A stretch of 64,000 bases of DNA from Paraescarpia echinospica (GCA_020002185.1 CM034533.1:45460562-45524561); one strand, 5' to 3'. Numbered from the stretch's first letter, positions 23,050 to 35,701 are shown. Notes: a model not told the origin generated them from the letters alone. Numbers and translations are program-made.

Positions 23050-23904
23050 TAATACAGAATACTTCTGTCGTATTTACCTAGAAGTCTTGAGCAACATTTC
23101 ACAGTTCAATGAAACTTACAATTTATTTTTAACAAAACTAATCGGTTTTGGAGGAGGCTTTTTGGCAGCAATAATGTGTAGACAGATTTGTTATTACACA
23201 AACAGTATTTAAACTAATAACTTGATTTATCTTATTCTTTCAACAAGATAACTCTGCAATGCTGATTGACAACAATCAGTTAGGTTGTTTGAAATGGTCG
23301 ACTGACAACTGAATACATTTATTATCATGTTAATTAGGCATTGTGTCTTTCTTTACTACCATTTGGAACCTGCCAATCCTTCTTTGTGGCAAGTTCGCTA
23401 TGAACAGTTATTAATCTCTGCAGAATGGTGCATGGTTGAATACTTCCCAGATATGTCACAACAGTGCTATTGTGTGGACAGGAATTATAAGTTTGCCTGA
23501 GTATGAGGTGCAACATTTAATAATCAATATGTTATCATTATGTGACTGTTCTACATATTTGCCTTCTATAAAGCACTATTTGACTAGTCAATCTGGGTCG
23601 TCTATACATAGAGTACCTGCATAAGGCACAAATGACTATGTTAAAGAAACTGGTAATTGCAGGTGTTACAAAATCATCCAGGTGTGACAGCTGTTGATGT
23701 ATGAGTCCAGGTACTTGTGTCTACCTGTACACATTATCTGTCTAGGCATCTGGAGTAAATTGAGAAATATGGTGTGGGTTCCGTGCTGCTACTGATCTAC
23801 TGCTGTGTCAGGGATACGTTTTATAGATCTGTGTCTTTAGCTAAAATGCATAGTTTCAAAATTTTCCCCCTCTAAAAACACCAAAAAATAAAACATGACT
23901 AAGG
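23050..23904 (+). other. Intron, homologous to 2452-3257
   Basis: Collinear with unit I. Open frames on either strand (e.g. around 23334-23516) are not preserved between the two copies. A 60-bp stretch near 23765-23815 is present only here. No exon seen. Confidence 0.6.
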
Positions 23905-25243
23905 ATTCAGGGGTTGTGGTGGTGATGTTAGTGGTGATATTGTTGGTTGTGATGGCTGTGGTTGTGGAGATGATGTTGTTAGTTGTGATGGTTGTGGAGG
24001 TGTTGTTCTTGTTGATTCTGATTGTTGTGGTTGAGGTGGTATTGTTCTTGTTGGTTGTGATGGTCGTGGTTATGATGTTGGGGTGCTATTGTTGGTTGTG
24101 ATGGATTTGGTTTTGGAGGTGTTGTTATTGTTGTGGTTGTAGAGGTATTGTTGTTGTTGGGGGGTTGTTCAGGGGTTGTGGTGGTGATGTTAGTGGTGCT
24201 ATTGTTGGTTGTGATGGCTGTGGTTGTGGAGATGTTGTTGGTTGTGATGGTTGTGATTGTGGAAGTGTTGTTCTTGTTGGTGGTTGTGGTTGTGGAAGTG
24301 TTGTTCTTGTTGATTGTGATGACTGTGGTTTAAGAGGTATTGTTGTTGTTGGTTGTGATGGTTGGGGTTGTGGAGGTGTTGTTCTTATTCATTGTGATGG
24401 TTGTGGAGGTGTTGTTCTAGTTATTGATTGTGATGGTTGTGGTTGTAGAGGTTTTGTTGTTGTTGGTTGTGATGGTTGTGGTTGTAGAGGTTTAGTTGTT
24501 GTTGGTTGTGATGGTTGTGTTGTTCTTGTTGATTGTGATGGTTGTGGAGGTTTTGTTTTTATACATTGTGATGGTTGTGGAGGTGTTATTCTTGTTATTG
24601 ATTGTGATGATTGTGGTTGTAGAGGTTTTGTTGTTGTTGGTTGTGATGGTTGTGGTTGTGGAGGTGTTGTTCGTATTGATTGTGATGATTGTGAAGGTGT
24701 TGTTCTTGTTATTGATTGTGATGGTTGTGGTTGTAGAGGTTTTGTTGTTGTTGGTTGTGATGGTTGTGGTTGTGGAGGTGTTGTTCGTATTCATTGTGAT
24801 GGTTGTGAAGGTGTTGTTCTTGTTATTGATTGTGGTTGTAGAGGTTTTGTTGTTGTTGGTTGTGATGGTTGTGGTTGTGTCGATCTTGTTGATTGTGATG
24901 GTTGTGGTTGTAGAGGTATTCTTGTTGTTGGATATAATGGTTGTGGTTGTAGATGTGTTGTTTTTGTTGATTGTGATGGTTGTGGAGATGTTCTTGTTAT
25001 TGATTGTGATGGTTGTGGTTGTATTCTTGTTGTTGGTTGTGATGGTTATGGTTGTGGATGTGTTGTTTTTATTTATTGTGATGGTTGTGGTTGTGATGGT
25101 GTTGTTATTGTTGATTGTAATGGTAGTGGTTGTGGAGGTGTTCTTGTTATTGATTGTGATGGTTGTAGTTGTAGAGGTATTGTTGTTGGTTGTGATGGTT
25201 GTGGAGGTTTTGTTCTTATGGTCAGTGGTGGTTGTGGTGACTA
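23905..25243. repeat. G/T-rich low-complexity array (unit II copy)
   Basis: Same TTGTGATGGTTGTGGTTGT-type units as 3258-4338, longer and internally re-amplified. Its 359-codon Cys/Gly/Asp/Val frame on the plus strand and an Asn/Thr frame on the minus strand reflect the 3n period only. Strong strand asymmetry (G and T on plus). It lies within the predicted intron between 23048 and 28180. Confidence 0.9.
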
Positions 25244-26104
25244 GTGGTTATTCATCTATTATGTTTTTGATAGTTTTGCCTTAGGGATAATATCATCTTT
25301 AATAGGTGCATCTCTAAATATAAATTGCAATTTAATATACCTTCAAAGATTACAAATCAGTAATTTGAAGAAACGTTTTATTAATAAGCTTGAAAATTAA
25401 ATATTATACTTTATAATTCTCTTACTCCATTTGTACATGTATGAATAAAACTGAGCCTTGACTTATAATAGTTATATTATAGGGGCGCCATTATAAAGCA
25501 TGGCCAATTTTACCGTGTACTTTATCTTAGCTTCCAAGGCACATTGTATAGTTGCCAGGGCATGGCTGCAAGGTCACCACAAGATTTGACACCAGTAGAT
25601 GTTGTACAGAGCCTGCTATCAAGTACATAAATACAGGTGCAAAACACATTCAAACGCCATGGAAAGTTATCTCCTCATCTACAAGAGGAAGTAATTTGTG
25701 TCCTGAGGCTCTAGCCCTACAAACCAAACAATCAATCAGATCTACTAGCACTGTGTTGGCCATCTGGTGGTCGGTTGCTACCAGTAGTCCATGGTAGGGT
25801 GAACAGCCAAAGACAGCCATTTTTATTTCCATGTGGACCATTTCAAGATGTCTGCGATGCTATTAAATATGTAATTGTGTTAATCTCATATTTCATAATA
25901 TTAAAGTTTTTTTATATCATGTATTGATTTGTGTTGAAATGCAGCCATATAAAAAATGTCAAATTGCTGAGTGTTGTGATGAGTATGAGACTTGAATATT
26001 TCAAAAAAATTCTAGAAATGTTTGTGTTGTTTACAATTTACACTTGCCTGTTGGACATGAATTTTAAAAAGGACTATATGCATATGTGTGGCACTGTGTG
26101 CGTG
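25244..26104. other. No gene recognised (intron)
   Basis: 25777-26104 matches 4337-4700 of unit I. 25244-25776 is absent there, so it was either deleted from unit I or inserted here. No exon or domain found. Confidence 0.5.
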
Positions 26105-27690
26105 TGTGTACAGTTAACCGTGCTTAATGGTCAACTTGGCAATACAGCCACTTCACAATTAAGGTCACACTTGTCATCCTAGGACTGTGCCAAATAACAG
26201 TAAACTATTGGCAACTACTCCTGCATATAGTCACCTCACCATTAAGGTCACACTGGTCACCGTAGGACAGTCCCAAATAACAGTAAAGTATAGGCAACTA
26301 CTCCTGCATATACGTTCACCTCACAACTTAGGTCACACTGGTCACCCTAGGACAGTCCCAAATAACAGGAACGTATAGGCAACTACTCCCGCATATACAG
26401 TCACCTCACAACTAAGGTCACACTAGTTACCCTAGGACAGTCCCAAATAACAGTAAAGTATAGGCAACTACTCCTGCATTTACAGTCACCTCACAATTAA
26501 GGTCACACTGGTCACCCTAGGACAGTCCCAAATAACAATAACGTATAGGCAACTACTCCTCCATATACAGTCACCTCACAACTAAGGTCACACTGGACAC
26601 CCTAGGACACTCCCAAATAACACTAAAGTATAGGCAACTACTCCTGCATATATATTCACCTCACAATTAAGGTCACACTGATCACCCTAGGACACTCCCA
26701 AATAACAGTAAAGTATAGGCAAATACTCCAGCATATACATTCATTTCACAATTAAGGTCACACTGGTCACCCTAGGATACTCCCAAATAACAGTAAAGTA
26801 TAGACAACTACTCCTGCATATATATTCACCTCACAATTAAGGTCGCACTGGTCACCCTAGGACAGTCCCCAAAAACAGGGAAGTATAGGCGACTACTCCT
26901 GCATATACAATCACCTCACAATTAAGGTCACACTGGTCACCCTAGGACACTCCCAAATAACAGGAAAGTATAGGCAACTACTCCTCCATATACAGTCACC
27001 TCACAACTAAGGTCACACTGGTCACCCTAGGACACTCCCAAATAACAGTAAAGTATGGGCAACTACTCCCGCATATAAAATCACCTCACAACTAAGTTCA
27101 CACTGGTCACCCTAGGACCTAGGACAGTCCCAAATAACAGGAAAGTATAGGCAACTACTCTTGCATATACAGTCACCTCACAACTAAGGTCACACTGGTC
27201 TCCCTAGGACAGTCCCAAATAACAGGAAAGTATAGGCAACTACTCCTGCATATACAGTCACCTCACAAGTAAAGTCACACTGGTCACCCTAGGACACTCC
27301 CAAATAACAGTAAAGTATGGGCAATTACTCCTGTGTATACATTCACCTCACAATTAAGGCCACACTGGTCACCCTAGGACAGTCCCAAATAACAGGAAAA
27401 TTTAGGCGACTACACCTGAATATACATTCACCTCACAATTAAGGTCACACTAGTCACCCTAGGACAATCCCAAATAACAGGAAAGTATAGGCGACTACAC
27501 CTGAATATACGTTTACCTCACAATTAAGGTCACACTGGTCACCCTAGGACAGTCCCAAATAACAGGAAAGTGTAGGCAACTACACCTGAATATACATTCA
27601 CCTCACAATTAAGGTCACACTGGTCACCATAGGACAGTCCCAAATAAGAGTAAAGTATAGGCGACTACTCCTGCATATACAGTCACCTAA
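26105..27690. repeat. About 86-bp minisatellite, long allele (about 18 copies)
   Basis: Same unit as 4700-5235 (GGTCACACTGGTCACCCTAG, GACAGTCCCAAATAACAGTA, CAACTACTCCTGCATATACA). Copy-number contrast with unit I is roughly threefold. Non-coding, intronic. Confidence 0.95.
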
Positions 27691-28179
27691 CAGTTGGTCC
27701 CTTCTGTCTGGTGTCTACGGTAGGGGAAGTAGAATATCCCACACAGGGGATAAATGTGTAACCTGTCGTGGACTCACTGAGTGGTGGTCTCTATCTCTAA
27801 CCCACAATTGCTCCTAGCGGCTGGAGTTACTTCCAGGTCGGGTGCGTGAGAAACGCCGAACAGGCAGCATATACACTGTGTCATTGGACCACCTGGATCC
27901 TATATGAATGTACATACATTCAAACATACCATAGATAGTAACACCACTGACTGATGTGAATCAAGCTAATGAAGTAGCAAGTCTACATTTTTATCTCCTT
28001 CACAATTTTAGAACCTTTAATGCTTGTTTTAGTGATGTAATATGTTTTCATAATAACAAGGAGCAGGCATCGATACACAGAGCTCAAGGATGTTGGTCGT
28101 ACAATAAAATTAAGCGACATAATAAGTGTAGTTGCACTAACTGTAGAATGACTATAATGCATCTCTTCTTAACCAACAG

Positions 28180-28242
28180 ACACAAGTGAACAAACAACAG
28201 CCTGTGTATACAGTCAATCCTGGATATGAACAACTGGCACAG
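28180..28242 (+). CDS. Tail exon with NPGY and YEQL motifs
   Basis: 21 codons between acceptor TTAACCAACAG and donor CAG/GTAATACC, phase 0 both sides: TQVNKQQPVYTVNPGYEQL then AQ. Within 12 residues it carries VYTV (YxxV, also YTVN of the pYxN type), an NPGY tetrapeptide (NPxY class, recognised by PTB-domain adaptors in other receptors) and YEQL (YxxL). No other domain. The identical phase and length class with 22968 and 28830, and shared PGY/F-x-Q residues, mark it as one of a set of serially duplicated micro-exons. Motif function is inferred from known linear-motif classes; the exon itself is well supported by splice borders and paralogy. Confidence 0.7.
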
Positions 28243-28829
28243 GTAATACCAAACTGCTATAACACACGTGTTTGTCTGTGTGGAAGATTGTAAGGTTTAC
28301 CATCGTGTGGTTACCACAAAGTTCCGTTGGATCATCCAGCCCACGAATTATATATGTTTATCATTTTTCTTTTAATATAGAAAAGCAAACTGAAAATTGT
28401 TGCATCACTTTGTATTTCTATAATCTAATGAGCTTTATTAGCAATATTATCAAATGATCATAATTTGGACGTTTTTGTCATAATACTACTGTACACCCTC
28501 TATTATATCCTTTGGATAGCCATTTTGTTAAGTTTAATTTTTCTTGACCAATTTTTTCCCCCAGCCAAATTGACAAAAAGTATTCCATATATTTAGCTAA
28601 TCTAAATATTCTTAGCTGTTAACTAGATGACAAGTTAATGATTTATGACAGAAAACCAAACAGATTTAACAATAGTTCATCATTATTAGCCAGGCAATAG
28701 AAATTACCATTCACTAATATTTTATTCACAGTTCTTTTCTATGAATAAATGAGCCATGATTCACCAGCTAGTATGAATTCAGATTACTCTGCGAACATAG
28801 TAAACTGAAACATATCTCTTCTTCACCAG

Positions 28830-28895
28830 CGAAAACAAACGGACATACAACCATCTGTTGACAAAGTTATCCCTGGATTTCAGCAGGCTGTACAG
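28830..28895 (+). CDS. Tail exon with diverged VIPGFQQA motif
   Basis: 22 codons, acceptor CTTCTTCACCAG, strong donor CAG/GTAAGT, phase 0 both ends: RKQTDIQPSVDKVIPGFQQA then VQ. It aligns with the preceding exon (QPVYTVNPGYEQLAQ), but both tyrosines are replaced (D and F). If expressed it is a tyrosine-free version of the repeat. The partial duplicate at 44638 still has Y at the first position (PSVYKVIPGF), suggesting that tyrosine was lost in this exon. It follows exon 28180 by 587 bp and precedes the membrane exon by 1.2 kb. Confidence 0.7.
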
Positions 28896-30080
28896 GTAAG
28901 TGATTAATTTGTTATGGAGAATTACCAACTGCCATTACCAACTACAATCAAGAATAATAGCCCAGCAATTTACTAGAATAATCTTGTTAAAAACACGTAA
29001 TTTAAATTGCCAGGACACCGCTATTGTGATAGAAAGCATGATGTCACCAATGGCTATTCTTTCCACTTTACCAGTCACCAGATGGAGAATGTTGCTTTAG
29101 TTTGTACCGCCAAATTTGTCTTGGCATGTAACTACTAAAATGTCGCATTCGCATGATGCATGTTTGACATTATAGCAGTTGTTATAAGTATCATGGTCAA
29201 AGAAGTTGTAGGTGCTTATTGGTCAAGCATTGGGGGTGTGATATGTTGGCCATCGGGAACTGTAAAATTTCACTAGAATCTGCCACTTAGAAAAGAAATT
29301 CGGAGTAAACCAGAGGCATGGTTGTAGTTGCAAATGGTTGGATTGTATTAACTCTTTGGTGTAGAGGCCCACATAATTGCCTTTTGTTTCCCTTTAATGA
29401 AGACTAAGATAGCGATGTAGAGTTATTAACTTATGGTTTTGCAATATGCTTTTCTCCCTATAGGAGTTATGTATTTAAACAGACTAACAGAGAGCACCAA
29501 TGTTGTAGCTTTACGACAAAAAGGGCAACAACAGAAGTGAAATGGAAATGATTCTAATGTAAGAATATAATAATTGTGATAACAGCTGGTCTTGGTTTGC
29601 TGCGCCATGTAAGCTAGTAAAATATGTGCATTAAAAATCTAAATATTATTGACCTAGCATCATTATACATCTTAACGTTCCTCTCTTAGACGGTTTGTAA
29701 CTTCGAGCGCCAAACTTTCAGGTATTAATCAATAACTCCTAGAATAGGATGTAATACCTGTCTTTTCAAAATACCCTATATATGTCAAGATACCTTAATG
29801 GGATAAATAAGTTCGTTCCTTAACGGTTATGAATTTAATACATAATGTGCACATAATACATACTTCACATTCTCTCCAACCTTCGTTATTTTGAATAAAC
29901 AACGAGTATCTGCGGCAAACACGTTATGGTGTTGATGTGACGATGCTGTGTTTTCTAGCATTTGGTAAATATTAGTTTCAAGACTCTTCTACCAAGGCAT
30001 CCCGTCAGGTGATGGACATTTGAGCTAGTACATATAAAAATATGTTGTTATGATGTGAAGTTTAATTCTACTGTTGTTAG
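28896..30080 (+). other. Intron between tail and transmembrane exons
   Basis: Part of the triplicated segment (12877-13689; 44870-45110). Contains no conserved frame. Confidence 0.6.
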
Positions 30081-30348
30081 ACGACCCGATCACAGAATCA
30101 TGGCCGCAAACAGCACAATCACAGGTCAGCGGAACAGCATCAGGTTGGACACCACGGTCAGTTTTCTGTCCGGTGTCAGTCCACTGTCCGACCATCTGTC
30201 TTGATCGTTCCATCAAGTGTGCCAGAAACACCAAGCTCACAAGAGCAGAGAAAGTTGAAGTCTCGTCTTCGTAGCTACTGCATCTGTGTAACAGTGACTG
30301 TGTTCGCAGCGATCATTGCAACCGTTGTTATCGCAGTCGTCCTTTCTG
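30081..30348 (+). CDS. Transmembrane (signal-anchor) exon
   Basis: Acceptor CTGTTGTTAG, donor TTTCTG/GTAAGA; 89 codons plus one base, entering phase 0 and leaving phase 1, with no stop. Residues 1-60 are polar and Ser/Gln/His/Pro-rich. KLKSRLRS is a basic cluster directly before a hydrophobic run (about residues 66-89: YCICVTVTVFAAIIATVVIA then VVLS). Positive charge on the N-side of a single membrane span, with no upstream signal peptide, predicts N-terminus inside and C-terminus outside. The phase change from 0 to 1 fits exactly the phase-1 EGF exons downstream: the split codon becomes G+AG (Glu) with exon 46213. A broken copy exists at 13690-13874. The join to 46213 spans a 15.9-kb intron and is inferred. 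Confidence 0.7.
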
Positions 30349-31433
30349 GTAAGAAACTGATTCATTAATGTTGTTTCGATTAATCATTGTTGTCAGTGAC
30401 AAATTTCGAGGCTATATTTGGCGGCGATAGATCGTAGAAATTGGTGGTGATTAAAAGTTGATAAACAAGTGAAATTACTGATTGATAAGTATTATTCTTG
30501 CCTTAATATCATTCATAAAGTAGCAGTAAACATATAGTGAGTAGCAGTTGTGCTTAAAGTTAATTAGACAAAATATTTTTGAACACTTTGGACTAGTGAG
30601 TGATAATAGGGTAAATAAGCCTACGATAAGTTTGTAAACAAGATTTAACAAACCTCATTATGTGGTAGAATATACAGGTGATAAAGTAACAAACATAAAA
30701 CTACGTACATAAGATGATATATGTGTAAGCCAGTACCTGCTAGACATTTTGATTAGGTAGCTTTGTTGTTAAAATTAAGCATTTGCGATAACCGGGCGAA
30801 CTAAGTTTTTATAGCTAGTGTCCCATGTATTCACTAGGGCACGATATAACCTAAATAGCGTAAAGTAATTGATTGTATTTAAATTAGGTAACTACCGGTA
30901 ACGTTAGCATTTCTGAGGCTGATAGGATAGATAGTCAGCTGTGACTATAACCAAAAACTGTAACCGAAGTAAGCATGGCAATCTTACATAAAGTGTAACA
31001 TTTGTGCACAGTAAACAGTCTTCTTAAATACTGCATAGACAGTGAATAGTATAAACACAGTTGACTAAACCATTTTAAATAGCTAATTAGATTATTATTA
31101 TTAAATAAATTCTGAGGGAGGGGAAGAAATTGTAGGATCGACGGCAGGAAATGTGACAGGCGTGAAGGTGACAGGGGAGAAAGTGACCGTAGAGAAAGAG
31201 GTAGGAGGGAAAAAGAGACGGGAAAGGAGAGAAGGAAATGCAATGGGAGAAAAGATGACGGGAAGAAAGGAAGTGAGAGTAAATGTGACAGAAGAGTAGT
31301 TGACAGGGACGACTACAGGAGGAAAGGTGACAAGAGAAACAGCATCAGGAAAGAATGGAATGGACGAGATTGTGACAGGAGAGCAGAAGACAGGGGAAAA
31401 AGACTACAACCAGACAGATGCAAACCAGAGAGT

Positions 31434-31952
31434 GTGTTTATGGGCGACTCTATTCTGAGAAAGACAGATAAGACACTAAGCGAAGGGGAGGACGTCGTTG
31501 TTTGTTTGTCGGGGGCTAGAATAGAACATGTGACTGGAAGGGTAGAGAAGGTATTAATGCATGTCAGGGGAGGGTCTATACTAGTACACGTAGGGACAAA
31601 AATGCGGATAGGGAGGGAACAATTTAACAACTGGGATAGTACAGAAGCACAGTTAGTGAGGAAGTTAAAGAAGACAAGAGTTGAACAGATTATTCTGTCA
31701 GGAATTTTGCCAGTAATGGGAGGAAAGGGGCCAACATATATAAACTGCAAGAGGATGGCGATCAACGCACTAGTTAAGCAGATGTGTAAAGAAGAGGGGT
31801 TGGGATTAGTAGACTTATGGGGATACTCTGTTGGGAGGGAAGATATGTACATGAGAGATGGCCTCCATTTAAGTGGAAAGGGGCCAGCAGTTTTCTCAGG
31901 GAACATGCTGCAATATGTTGACAGTGGGACAGGCTGCATCTGTTTAAACTAG
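31434..31952 (+). CDS. CR1 ORF1 with SGNH/GDSL-esterase-like domain
   Basis: Open for 172 codons in the retained frame. It has a GDSIL block I near the start (MGDSILRKTDKTL), the block III region VHVGTKMRIG (GTK where active enzymes have GxN), and DGLHLSGKGPAVFSGN with the Asp-x-x-His pair of block V. Upstream (31108-31430) the same DNA is purine-rich and encodes Arg/Glu/Asp/Lys-rich sequence in a broken frame, probably the N-terminal part of ORF1. Esterase-type ORF1 proteins are known from CR1-group LINEs and are thought to aid membrane or RNP association. The ATG is only the first in the surviving frame, not necessarily the true start. Confidence 0.7.
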   Translation: MFMGDSILRKTDKTLSEGEDVVVCLSGARIEHVTGRVEKVLMHVRGGSILVHVGTKMRIGREQFNNWDSTEAQLVRKLKKTRVEQIILSGILPVMGGKGPTYINCKRMAINALVKQMCKEEGLGLVDLWGYSVGREDMYMRDGLHLSGKGPAVFSGNMLQYVDSGTGCICLN

Positions 31953-32039
31953 ATTCGTAGAGGGGATTCACAGAGAAGCCTGAAACTGGAGGCATAAAGA
32001 CACCAGAAATAAATCAGCAAAGAACAGCCTGGAAAACTG

Positions 32040-33757
32040 TTCTGAATCAGGATATATATGCATTTGTTTAAATGCAAGGAGCATAGTAAACAAAAGAAGT
32101 GAACTAAACATTACGGTAGAAGATATTGACCCTCACATAATAGGTTTAACAAGATTTAACAAGATTGCCGAAATTGTTTTGTTTAACCGAATCATGGGCC
32201 ACCACTGATATATCAGATGCCGAATTGGGACTAACAGGCTATGTAATGTTCAGGAAAGATAGAATAGGAAGAAGGGGAGGTGGAGTTATTTTACATGTTA
32301 AAGAATCTATCCAGGCTTATGAAATAAAATTAGAAAGAGAAGCAGATTGCGAAGAAGCTGTTTGGTGTAACATATTTACAGGAATAGTTACAGGAAACTC
32401 AACGTTAACGGTGGGGTTAGTTGAAGTCCAAACATAAGCATAGAAGAGAACGAGAAAGTACAAAGCGCTATAAGGGAAGTTAGCAAACGGGACTGTATTA
32501 TTATGGGATATTTTAACCATGGTCATATACAATGGAAATCTCTACAGAGTACAGGGAGTGAGGACCACAAGTTTTTAGTCCTAATATAAGAGTTTCCTTA
32601 CTCAATATGTGCTAGAGCCAACCAGGGGTGAGAATGTGTTAGACATAGTTTTGTCCTCGCATAATGAATTAGTTGACAATGTCAAATTATGTGAGCCATT
32701 GGGAAGTAGTGATTACAACCAGATATATTTTACCATCAAAGTAAAATCAGAAAGAAATAATAAAAAGCAGTTCAGGGGAAATTTCCACGAAGAAAGATAT
32801 CAGGAAATATTTAGCGAACATAGACTGGAACAACACACTGAACAATAAGACAGCAATAGAATGCTGGAATATCTTAAGAGTGAAATAAAGTGCATCATCG
32901 ATACATTTGTTCCTTTGAAAAAACAAGGGAAACGGTCCAGAAAGAAATACTTCTCGAAAGAATCCATTAGAACAATTAAGCACAAAGTAATGATGTGGAA
33001 GTCATATAGACGTACTGGAAATAACGACGACTACAACATTTATAAAGAAGCACTAAACCAAGCTACAACTGAAATTAGAAGAGAAGCTACGAAAAAAAAT
33101 TAGCTTGTACTATAAAACAAGACAGCAAGAGTTTGTATGCATATGTTCGGAGCAAACAGAAAGTTCAGGTTAAGGTCGGTCCTCTAGAAGATTTTGCTGA
33201 AAATATAATAGCAGAGGGATTCTTAATGGCAGAAGACCTAAATGAGTATTTTAGTTAAGTGTTTTCCCGGGAAGATATTAGTTCACTGCCAGTACCAGAG
33301 ACTAAGTTCAAGGGGGCAGAATCAGACTATTTAGGACAGTTAATTGTAACCCCGGAAATGGTAGCTAAGAAATTTAGGGCTACGAAGGATAACAAATCAC
33401 CTGGAGTGGATGGAATTCCGCCCAAACTACTTTTGGAAATTGTAGAACAAATTAGCATACCACTTGCAACAGTTTTCAAATTGTCATTAGAAGAAAAATG
33501 GCTGATTGACAGAAGACAACGGGTAGTTGTTGATGGGGAGGGTTCAAACAGGAAATCAGTTTTGAGTGGGGTACCACAGGTATCAGTACTGGGACATATA
33601 TTATTCTTAATATATAAACGAGTTGGACGATGATATAACAAGCAAGGTGGTGACATTTGCGGATGACACAACATTTTTTAGAAGGATTAAACGTGATGGA
33701 GATAGACAGCATTTACAAGATGATCTTGACAAGTTGATCAAATGGTTTGAAAAATGG
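32040..33757 (+). pseudogene. CR1 ORF2: endonuclease and partial reverse transcriptase
   Basis: Broken into several frames. The N-terminal endonuclease region is readable (TESWATTDISDAELGLTGY, RKDRIGRRGGGVILHVKESI, an FNHGHIQW block where GDFN is expected, and GSSDYNQIYFTIK near SDH). The linker follows (KYFSKESIRTIKHKVMMWKS), then RT fingers (KDNKSPGVDGIPPKLL). RT then jumps from LSLEE to KWLIDRRQRVVV and SVLSGVPQVSVLGHILF, so roughly a hundred residues including the first catalytic Asp motif are deleted. VVTFADDTTFF (catalytic box) is present near 33650. It ends at WFEKW, where the inserted element starts, and resumes at 36958. Confidence 0.8.
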
Positions 33758-34681
33758 GCCAAGAGGCCCTAAAGTCCTTTGGACTAATCAGGCATGTGAG
33801 AGCAGGAAAGTCATTTCCGAGGAACATTTGCACGCGGCACGGTGCGGCAAACTGGGGAAGAAGGGGGGGTCTGGATTGGAACTCAGATTTTTTTTAAAGA
33901 CATCATTGTGATGCAATCTAGTGTACTTTCACACTGTTTTTGTCTAATCCTGTAACTTCCATTTTATATAAAATCACAAACATAATGCATAGAAACACTA
34001 CATTTGGGATTTTATTAATCAAAAGTGCAAGCATACAGTTCCCTGCACATAATTGTAAAAGCACATACTTTTCATATCACACAAAAAACCAGAAGCAGTG
34101 TATACTACATTATCAAAACTACAACATTACACAAGTGGTCAATGTAAAAAAATACACAAAAATGCTTTAAATAACCATGGTTTATTAAAATGATAATTAT
34201 AATGTACAGTACACTGAAATTCACACACAAATGTCCACATCTACTAGTGTTCATTGAAACCGTAAACTTTACAAGTGTTCATTGTGGACATGTGACTTCA
34301 CTTGTTTTCTTGCCTGTGCTTGATCCTGGCACACACAGCTTTCTTTCTCTTCTCTGCCTGAGCAAGGACTGGGGATTGGAGGTTGACAGATTTCAGTCTT
34401 TTTGAGTTTGACACTTTGCCTCTTGGGAAACCTGTTCAGCTGCTTTTCTCTTGCTTCTTCAAATTCAACTCGTCCCCTCTCTGTACAACATCCTTCTTGG
34501 TGCACGCCATATCCCCTAAACATGTTCATATTAACAACATCAGGATAAATTTAATTCTAATTGTTATTTAATTAATAATAACCTAAACCATACGTTAAAG
34601 TGAACAGCCGTACTTTGTTAACATATTATCGCCCATCCAAGAAAACTTACTAAGTTTTGGCATATACTTATTTTTATCCAA

Positions 34682-34722
34682 AATAATTTATAAACCCATC
34701 TAGGATGGGTTTATAAATTATT
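34682..34722. repeat. 41-bp perfect hairpin
   Basis: AATAATTTATAAACCCATC and its exact reverse complement are separated by TAG. It lies inside the 3.2-kb insertion. Confidence 0.95.
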
Positions 34723-35701
34723 GCCAAAACTCTGCTTATTATTCGCATTTACATATCGTTAACGGTGCTGTATTATGCCATGACCCATAACGCCAGCGAC
34801 GTGAGCATACGCCGGCGCCGTAATGTAAGCCCCATGGCATAGCCATAGCCTAGGCCATTACAACGCCTCGCGTGGCAGGCTAAACGATCTAATATTTATT
34901 GAAACTACGATCTTAAAACCACTCGACTGCTACGTTCATTCCGATAATTCTGTAATTGACTCATACAAGAATGTTTGAAATAAGAGCGGACAACTTACTG
35001 TAAACCGTAGCTCATGCTTCGTTCGACTGAACGTAACTGTGAACTTCGAAAACAAACTTACAGCCGCAACTTATTTGCCGCCCAAACTTATGCACGGATT
35101 GTAAGCTGGGCCGTGATTCGCAGTTTCTGGCCATTCAGAATGCGGCTTGCTTTTAAAAAAGGACGACGATCACGAAATTTAATTTTTTTATTGTCGATGT
35201 TTGCCAAGTCACAACCCCCCTATATTTAAAAAAATCGGATTTGGACAAATCACAGAAACGGCCAAATCGAGTTCATGAACCGCGGAAATCCGCGTTTTCG
35301 CGGAAGAATCTCATGCCTGATTAATATGTGACCCCCGGCTGACCAAAATGAGTGATAAGTCAGACAATTTTAACATTGTTTTCTTTCATCCTTGTAAAGG
35401 TTCGGTAGAGTGCTTTACACGGTTTAAAAAATTATGACTGCTACAAAAATTGGCGAAGTTATGGAGCATTGAACATGGTAGGGGTCAAAATGTGAAATTT
35501 TTTTTGTGTGTGTGGGGTCTTTATACAGATTTCTTGTGTACAGTGACACTACCACATGAAATGTATATGCAAAATTAGATCAAACGTTGCTGAACAGTTT
35601 AAAAAAAGGCAAAATGTATTTTTTTTGGAAGTTTTGGGGTCCTTGGAGGCCCTAGGGAGCGCTTAGAACGATTCAATCAAATACAGATTTCTCGTGCATA
35701 G

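Noticed and set aside
24165..25244. 359-codon Cys/Gly/Asp-rich open frame
   Set aside because: It follows the 3n period of a G/T-rich repeat, is equally open in other frames and the other strand, and has no domain or splice support.
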